Made by a program: the position numbers and the translations under genes. A model generated the notes under the pieces. The model searched no databases, was not told the origin of the DNA, and saw nothing but the letters and a program-made list of their open reading frames with translations. A DNA stretch of 64,000 bases from Aquidulcibacter sp. Its GTDB lineage: Bacteria; Pseudomonadota; Alphaproteobacteria; Caulobacterales; Aquidulcibacteraceae. The stretch spans positions 1 to 64,000 of the forward strand of contig NZ_JADCBK010000046.1 in assembly GCF_020253525.1 (NCBI RefSeq), given 5' to 3'. Positions 59,094 through 64,000 of this stretch are shown piece by piece; the stretch's first letter is position 1, and each line of letters opens with the position of its first letter.

Positions 59094-61292
59094 TCAAAAC
59101 GCCTTCGTTAGTCCAAACTGCACCTGCCGCGGGGCACCGGGGAGGATGCCGCGAGAGCGGTCGACGATATAGCGCGCGTCGCCCGCATTCTTCACCGCTA
59201 TATAGGCACCCAAGGGCCAGCTTTCGGGGTGGAGGTTTAGCGTAACGTTCCAAATATCGGCCGCCTTGATCAAGCCGCGTTGGCCGTCTGCTGTTGGGGT
59301 GATGGTGTTGAGGTCGTCGGTGAACATCTCATCGGTGCGCACATATTCGACTTGGAACTCGCCCATCGTGCCAAGCTGATAGCCAATGGCGGCATTGATC
59401 AGCCATTCGGGCGCATAGGGCAGGCGGTTGCCCGTGACCGACCGCGTTGTATTGCCTGCCACACCCGAAAAGCGCGTGCCGACATAGCTGGCGTCGCCCA
59501 CATAGGTCAGCGCGGCGCGGAAATAGAGGTCATTGCCCGTCGTCATCACGCCCATATCGGCGAGTGAGCCGCGCAGCGACGCCTCAAACCCTTGGTGCAA
59601 GGTCTCGCCTGCACTTGTCAGCGTAGCACCTGCCCCACCTGCGACAGAGCTTGGCACGATCTGATTGTCAAAATCCATGCGGAACCAGGTGAGGTCGATT
59701 GCAAGGCCCTTGGTAATATCGCCCCGCAGGCCCGCTTCCCAATTGGTGCTGGTCTCTGGCCCCAGATTGACCGACGCACCGGTGGAGTTGTTGATCGCAT
59801 CTTCCACGCGCGGTGGCGAGAAGCCCTTATGTGCGCCCACATAGGCGGCAAAGCGCGGGCTGATCTTGTAGGAAATGCCAAGACCTGGAATCCATTCCTG
59901 CAGTTGGTCTTCGCCACGCACGGGGCTTGCCGGATTGAGGCGGTTCACGCGTTGGAAATCGATGGACTCATAACGAATGCCCGGTGACAGCGTCCATGGC
60001 CCGATTGTCGCCTTGGTGGTGGCAAAGCCTGACCAAGCTTGGAGATAGCGCAGATTATTCTCGCGCACGCCAGCGTTCACGCTGGTGCCCGGTGTGCGGC
60101 CTGTTGGGGTGTCGGAATTGATTTGCAGCCGGTTTTGCCGCTCATCACTATAGCGAATGCCCAGTTCGCTCTCAAACTTCACCGCGCCGATCTCGCCCGT
60201 TTTGCTCAAGCGGCTTTCAAAGCCATAGGTGTGATATTCGCGCAGGCGGCCTTCATTGCCACAGGTGGTCAAGAGGTTGGCCATACCGCCACAGGTCGGG
60301 TCTGACGCATCATTGGGCCGCTGGGCCGAGTTAGAGGATTGACGCCACCAATCGCGATCAAACCAGGAATAAGAGGCCGATGTCTTTAAGGTCGTCGTGT
60401 CATCAATCGCCCAAGCCCACAGCATGGAAGCCCCGACGCGAACTGCCTTAAACCCATCATTCACAAACGCATTTTGCCGCCGATTGGCCAGATATTCGGC
60501 TTGGGTCAGGCCCGAATAGGTCACTTGGCTATCTTCGCCATAACGGCTTAAGCGCAGGGTCAGATCATGATGCTCGCCTAAGCTTTTTTCGAGCTTCAGA
60601 TAGAGGTCATTGATCTTCAGTTCTTGATTGTCGCGCGCGCCTTCTGATTGGGTCGCGTTTGCGTGGAACAGGGCGCGCATCCCGGCAATGGGGCCACCCA
60701 GATTAAGGTCAGTTTCCACATAGCCGTCTGAGCCTGCGGCCCATGTGGCTTGGCCTTCAAAGGCCTCTGGTGCAGGTGGGGTCACATAATTGATGACGCC
60801 GCCAACGGTATTGGGACCAAAGCGGATTTGGCTGGCCCCTTTGAGGATCTCAATCCGGCTATAGCGGCGGATCGGCGGGTGGTAATAGGTGGCATTGTCG
60901 CCATAGGGCGCAAAGCTTAGGGGCAAACCATCTTCGAGCAAGAGGACTTTGCTAGAGCGCGTCGGCGACAGGCCGCGAATACCGATATTGGGTCGCAGGC
61001 CCATGCCTTCTTCATCACGCGCAAACACACCGGGCACTTGGCGCAAGGCTTCATTGACGGACAAGATGCGCGCACGAACCAGATCGGCCTGCTCAATCGT
61101 GGCACCAGAGCCTGGAATGGTGCGCAGACCATCCTTCTGGCCAATCACGATGATGGTTTCGACCGGGGCGGCGGCTTCAGCAATCGCCAAGCTGGGGGCG
61201 AGGCTTGGTGCCAAGAGGGCGAGGCCCCCGACACAAAGGGCTTGCGCAAATGGGGGGAGGGGGCGGTTCGGCTTGTTTATAGTGATACTCAT
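59094..61292 (-). CDS. TonB-dependent receptor (siderophore/iron-citrate type)
   Basis: An outer-membrane receptor of 732 residues from ATG 61292 (61304 is also possible). A signal region (ALCVGGLALLAPSLAPSLAIAEA) leads to a TonB-box-like TIIVIGQ, then the plug domain IPGSGATIEQADLVRARILSVNEALRQVPGVFARDEEG and IGIRGLSPTRSSKVLLLEDGLPLSFAPYGD, and a barrel ending in RQVQFGLTKAF with a terminal Phe. The plug is of the FecA-like iron receptor type. A Fur-box-like palindrome overlaps its start region, supporting an iron role. The substrate is unidentified. Confidence 0.92.
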   Translation of the reverse strand: MSITINKPNRPLPPFAQALCVGGLALLAPSLAPSLAIAEAAAPVETIIVIGQKDGLRTIPGSGATIEQADLVRARILSVNEALRQVPGVFARDEEGMGLRPNIGIRGLSPTRSSKVLLLEDGLPLSFAPYGDNATYYHPPIRRYSRIEILKGASQIRFGPNTVGGVINYVTPPAPEAFEGQATWAAGSDGYVETDLNLGGPIAGMRALFHANATQSEGARDNQELKINDLYLKLEKSLGEHHDLTLRLSRYGEDSQVTYSGLTQAEYLANRRQNAFVNDGFKAVRVGASMLWAWAIDDTTTLKTSASYSWFDRDWWRQSSNSAQRPNDASDPTCGGMANLLTTCGNEGRLREYHTYGFESRLSKTGEIGAVKFESELGIRYSDERQNRLQINSDTPTGRTPGTSVNAGVRENNLRYLQAWSGFATTKATIGPWTLSPGIRYESIDFQRVNRLNPASPVRGEDQLQEWIPGLGISYKISPRFAAYVGAHKGFSPPRVEDAINNSTGASVNLGPETSTNWEAGLRGDITKGLAIDLTWFRMDFDNQIVPSSVAGGAGATLTSAGETLHQGFEASLRGSLADMGVMTTGNDLYFRAALTYVGDASYVGTRFSGVAGNTTRSVTGNRLPYAPEWLINAAIGYQLGTMGEFQVEYVRTDEMFTDDLNTITPTADGQRGLIKAADIWNVTLNLHPESWPLGAYIAVKNAGDARYIVDRSRGILPGAPRQVQFGLTKAF

Positions 61293-61305
61293 TCTTAGTT
61301 TCATA

Positions 61306-61322
61306 TTGCGAATGATTTGCAA
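61306..61322. promoter_or_regulatory. Fur-box-like site at the TonB receptor start
   Basis: TTGCGAATGATTTGCAA is a 17-mer with 7 of 8 symmetrical pairs, resembling alphaproteobacterial Fur sites (TGCAAATNATTTGCA type). It lies just before ATG 61304 and 13 bases before the alternative ATG 61292. It would place the receptor gene under iron control. This is a match by eye and not scored. Confidence 0.5.
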
Positions 61323-61514
61323 AAACAACTGGCAAAAAACGTAAAATACAGTCATCACTGGCTTTTTCAGGGTTTCCTCTCTATGAACAATGCCTAGATT
61401 ATGGGGTGACAAGCGCCCAAGGATCGCACATGGAGTGGTGTACGGACCTGGTTTGGTGCGGTGCCACTTTGGTCACGGGAAGCTTTTTTGGATGGGCATG
61501 CGACAAAGGTGACC

Positions 61515-62969
61515 ATGAACGCCCCATTAGATAGCCTTGAGGGAATTTCTTCGACCGCCGCGCCGGAGTTTAAGCCCAATGATGGCTTGACGGCGCGTCT
61601 CTTGACCATTGGGGCGGGCTTTATCCTCCTGACCGAAGCGCTGTTCTTTTTACCAACTATGGCAAGCTTGCGCGACGAATGGATTATCAACCGTCTCAAC
61701 ACCGCAGAAATCGTTGCCTTGGCCGTCACCGCCCCGGATTCTTACGGGCTCATGGGGGGGCGGACGTCGGAATTGGTGCGTGCGGCCGAAATCCAATCTG
61801 TCACCATCCTGCAAGATGATGCACGTCTTGAGGTGTTGGGGGGAACGCCCAAGGGCCCCATCATCGACATTAATCCCGAGGCGCAAACCATCGGCCGTTC
61901 GCTATCGGGGGTTTTAGAGGCCTATGCCGCGCCAGAGGGTCGATATCTGCGAATTGTTGGCCGCCCACAAACCAATGCGGCCATCAAGCTGGAAGTCATT
62001 GTTGCCGAAGCGCCGCTAAAGGAATCGCTGTTGCGGTCGACTTGGCAAGTGCTTTTGGCCTCCTTGGCCCTGTCGTTGACGATTGGGGCGCTGATTTACG
62101 CGGCCTTGGCCGATGGATTTGTGCGACCCATGCGGCGTCTGACCCGGGCGATTGGCCGTTTCAGCATGGCCCCAACCGATGCCAGTCGCGCACTGATCCC
62201 CTCGGGGCGGAGCGATGAAATTGGCCAAGCCGAAGTTGCTTTTTCGGCCATGCAAGACACGGTGCGCCAAGCGTTTATTCAGAAGGATCGGCTGGCGCAA
62301 TTGGGGCTTGCGGTTTCGAAAATTTCCCACGATCTGCGCCACTCTCTGGGGGCGGCGCAATTGGTCAGTGAACGCTTGGCATCGGTCGATGATCCGGTGG
62401 TACGCGCCACCGCACCGCGGCTAGAGCGGGCTTTGCAGCGGGCCGTCAATTTGGCCCAATCAACTTTGGCGTTCGGCAAAGCGCAAGAAAGGCCGCCAGA
62501 GCGCGAGCTTCTCTATCTGTCAGACGCGCTGGATGATGCCGCCGAAGAAGCTTTGGCAGGCCTGAATGTGCCATGGCAGCATGATATTCCAACCGACCTT
62601 GAGATTGAAATCGATGGCGAGCATTTGCATCGGATCTTGACCAATCTCATTCGCAATGCCGCCCAAGCCATTGTCCAATCAGGCAAGCCCGGCACCATCC
62701 GCGCTTATGCCGTGCTGGAGGGGGAGCGCATCGACCTGCATGTGGTTGATACGGGGCCGGGCTTGCCCAAGCGCGTACAGGATAACTTGTTCATGCCCTT
62801 TGCTGGCAGTGGCCTTACGGGGGGAACAGGTCTGGGCCTGGCCATTGCCCGCGAACTGGCGCGCCTAAACGGGGGCGATATCCTTTTGGCCTCAACCTGT
62901 GTCGAGGGCACCGATTTTGTGGTTCGTCTGTCGGCGGAAAAATCCGACCTTACCGATGAAGATATTTAG
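61515..62969 (+). CDS. Sensor histidine kinase, orphan
   Basis: A 484-residue kinase. ATG 61515 is used because AAAGGTGACC lies just before it; 61461 is the open limit. There are two transmembrane segments (about 28-50 and 178-198) with a roughly 125-residue periplasmic domain between them, then a HAMP-like linker (RPMRRLTRAIGRFSM). His272 in ISHDLRHSLG is the phosphoacceptor, followed by NLIRNAAQA (N box), DTGPGLP (G1) and GTGLGLAIA (G2). No response regulator is next to it. The stop codon overlaps that of the opposing AmpG-like gene by four bases. The signal is unknown. Confidence 0.9.
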   Translation: MNAPLDSLEGISSTAAPEFKPNDGLTARLLTIGAGFILLTEALFFLPTMASLRDEWIINRLNTAEIVALAVTAPDSYGLMGGRTSELVRAAEIQSVTILQDDARLEVLGGTPKGPIIDINPEAQTIGRSLSGVLEAYAAPEGRYLRIVGRPQTNAAIKLEVIVAEAPLKESLLRSTWQVLLASLALSLTIGALIYAALADGFVRPMRRLTRAIGRFSMAPTDASRALIPSGRSDEIGQAEVAFSAMQDTVRQAFIQKDRLAQLGLAVSKISHDLRHSLGAAQLVSERLASVDDPVVRATAPRLERALQRAVNLAQSTLAFGKAQERPPERELLYLSDALDDAAEEALAGLNVPWQHDIPTDLEIEIDGEHLHRILTNLIRNAAQAIVQSGKPGTIRAYAVLEGERIDLHVVDTGPGLPKRVQDNLFMPFAGSGLTGGTGLGLAIARELARLNGGDILLASTCVEGTDFVVRLSAEKSDLTDEDI

Positions 62970-64000
62970 GCTTTAGAGGCTTCAGCCTCTTCCCTTTTCT
63001 CCCGTTCGAGAATTTCCCGCGCAGGACCTCGCGAGATGATCAGCGCCATGATGATGCCGAAAATCCCGATCAAAGAGGTGTAGAAGAAGAAGGCGGTATA
63101 GCCTGCGGCAAGCGCCTGACCGGATACGCCCAACTTCGCCCCGCCTGCGGCAAAGGATTCGGCTGGCAAATGGTTGAACCACGGCTTCATGGCGGCCAGC
63201 CACCCGGTTTCAGAGGCTTTAGCCGCCCCTTCCACGACGCGGCCAGACAAGGCTGTGATAATCTTGCCGGGCAAAGCATAGAGCGAAGAAAACACCGCAT
63301 ATTGGGTGGCGGTAAAACCCTCTTTCGTCAGCATGGACATATACATGATGAGGCAGGTGCCCGCGAACATGCCCGATAAATTGTCGATGCCAATCGCCAC
63401 ATAGAGGGCCGGCACATTGGGGCCTGTCAAAGTAATGGTAATGAAGGCCAAGTTTGAAATGGGCTGCAAGAATGCCCCGATAATCAAGCACCGAAATAGG
63501 CCGAATTTCAAAACCAACCACCCACTTAGGCCTGCCCCAATCGCGCTCATGGCCGCGCCGAAAAACTTTTGGGCAAAGGCAATGGAGTCTTTTGAAAAGC
63601 CCGCGTCCAGATACATGGTCGAGGTTAGGTTCAGCACGAAGTCTGCCATGCGATAAACGCAGATGAACACCAAAATCAGGCTCGCCAAATCCTTATAGCG
63701 GCTGAAGAAGTCGGCCAAAGGATCGCCCAGTGCGCTTTTGAAATAGGCCCCAGGGCGGGTCTTCACGCGGGGGATTTGTAGACAGGCCACGACCACGAGG
63801 CTGAGGCCAATCAGCGCATAACCCACTTGTTGCCAGACACCCCAAGGTCGCGCCGCCAAGGCTTCGCTCATTTCCTTGGTGCCGCCATAAAAGCCGCCAA
63901 CCAACCAAGCCAAGGGCTCTGCCTTGCCGGCAAGGCCGACTGCCAGCACACAGGCAGCCAGCAGCATCAGCGCCAGTCGGCCCACCCATTCCAAATAGTC
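62966..64000 (-). CDS. AmpG-like MFS transporter (5' end outside window)
   Basis: The C-terminal 345 residues or so of a major-facilitator protein of the peptide-acetyl-CoA transporter/AmpG group. The frame remains open past base 64000 and the TTG at 63994 is not a real start. RMADFVLNLTSTMYLDAGFSKDSIAFAQKFFGAAMSAIGA and the later AIGIDNLSGMFAGTCLIMYMSMLTKEGFTATQYAVFSSLYAL are typical; YALPGKIITALSG is the conserved C-terminal membrane block. AmpG members import muropeptides; the assignment to muropeptide uptake here is by similarity only. It meets the kinase gene end-on with a four-base overlap. Confidence 0.85.
   Translation of the reverse strand, partial: DYLEWVGRLALMLLAACVLAVGLAGKAEPLAWLVGGFYGGTKEMSEALAARPWGVWQQVGYALIGLSLVVVACLQIPRVKTRPGAYFKSALGDPLADFFSRYKDLASLILVFICVYRMADFVLNLTSTMYLDAGFSKDSIAFAQKFFGAAMSAIGAGLSGWLVLKFGLFRCLIIGAFLQPISNLAFITITLTGPNVPALYVAIGIDNLSGMFAGTCLIMYMSMLTKEGFTATQYAVFSSLYALPGKIITALSGRVVEGAAKASETGWLAAMKPWFNHLPAESFAAGGAKLGVSGQALAAGYTAFFFYTSLIGIFGIIMALIISRGPAREILEREKREEAEASKA

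Noticed and set aside
1..64000. tRNA, rRNA or riboswitch genes
   Set aside because: No cloverleaf, rRNA block or known riboswitch core was recognised by reading; a covariance-model search would be decisive.

Overview
The window is 64 kb from an alphaproteobacterial chromosome, moderately GC-rich and very tightly packed. The class is inferred from gene content and order (rsfS-rlmH-envC-like-ctpA, quinone-dependent pyrD, a RpoE/ChrR-type sigma pair, TIGR01782-like TonB receptors, a FabI with YxxxxxxK). Caulobacterales or Hyphomonadaceae would fit, but the genus cannot be named from the sequence alone. No rRNA, tRNA, CRISPR, prophage or insertion sequence was seen. The genes at both edges are cut: a sulfatase at base 1 and an AmpG-like transporter at base 64000.

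Layout. 1-5070: a four-gene operon with two membrane-anchored sulfatases, a long GST-like protein and an epoxide hydrolase. 5038-14575: housekeeping genes (accA, purQ, pyrD), a von Willebrand lipoprotein, a DUF547/TVP38/MerA-like operon, an HDAC-fold amidohydrolase and a DUF559 protein. 14576-14944: a gene-free stretch full of hairpins. 14945-24884: aldehyde dehydrogenase, HerA-like ATPase, SLC13 transporter, pgi, an FkbH-like/deacetylase pair, rsfS and rlmH. 24903-34027: envelope and general functions (EnvC-like, CtpA, SprT/YgjP-like peptidase, a ybbP-ybbA-tesA-like cluster, Tas-like aldo-keto reductase, ThpR).

34121-56235 is a pectin/uronate utilisation locus, the functional centre of the window. 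It has four transcription units around one LacI-type regulator: (i) TonB receptor, GH43, uxaC, a mannitol-dehydrogenase-family reductase and uxaA; (ii) kduI, kduD, kdgK, a carboxylesterase and a pectate lyase; (iii) an FAH-fold hydratase with a TRAP transporter (dctP-dctQ-dctM); (iv) a second pectate lyase, divergent from (iii). An ACCGGT-centred operator, mostly with the 10-mer ACCGGTGTCA, lies in each of the promoter regions. The likely flow is: secreted lyases and esterases cut and deacylate pectin; products enter through the outer-membrane receptor and the TRAP importer; KduI/KduD and UxaC/reductase/UxaA converge on 2-keto-3-deoxygluconate; KdgK phosphorylates it. KDPG aldolase, KdgF and the unsaturated-uronyl hydrolases are not in the window.

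56530-64000: an ECF sigma factor with a ChrR-like anti-sigma factor that lacks the usual zinc ligands, fabI, a second hairpin-rich spacer, an iron-type TonB receptor with a Fur-box-like site at its start, an orphan sensor kinase, and the AmpG-like transporter.

Several convergent gene pairs end within a few bases of each other or overlap. Where there is space between convergent genes it is often filled by inverted repeats (8120-8150, 14626-14889, 34025-34119, 58907-59068). Functions are assigned by reading motifs, without database searches.
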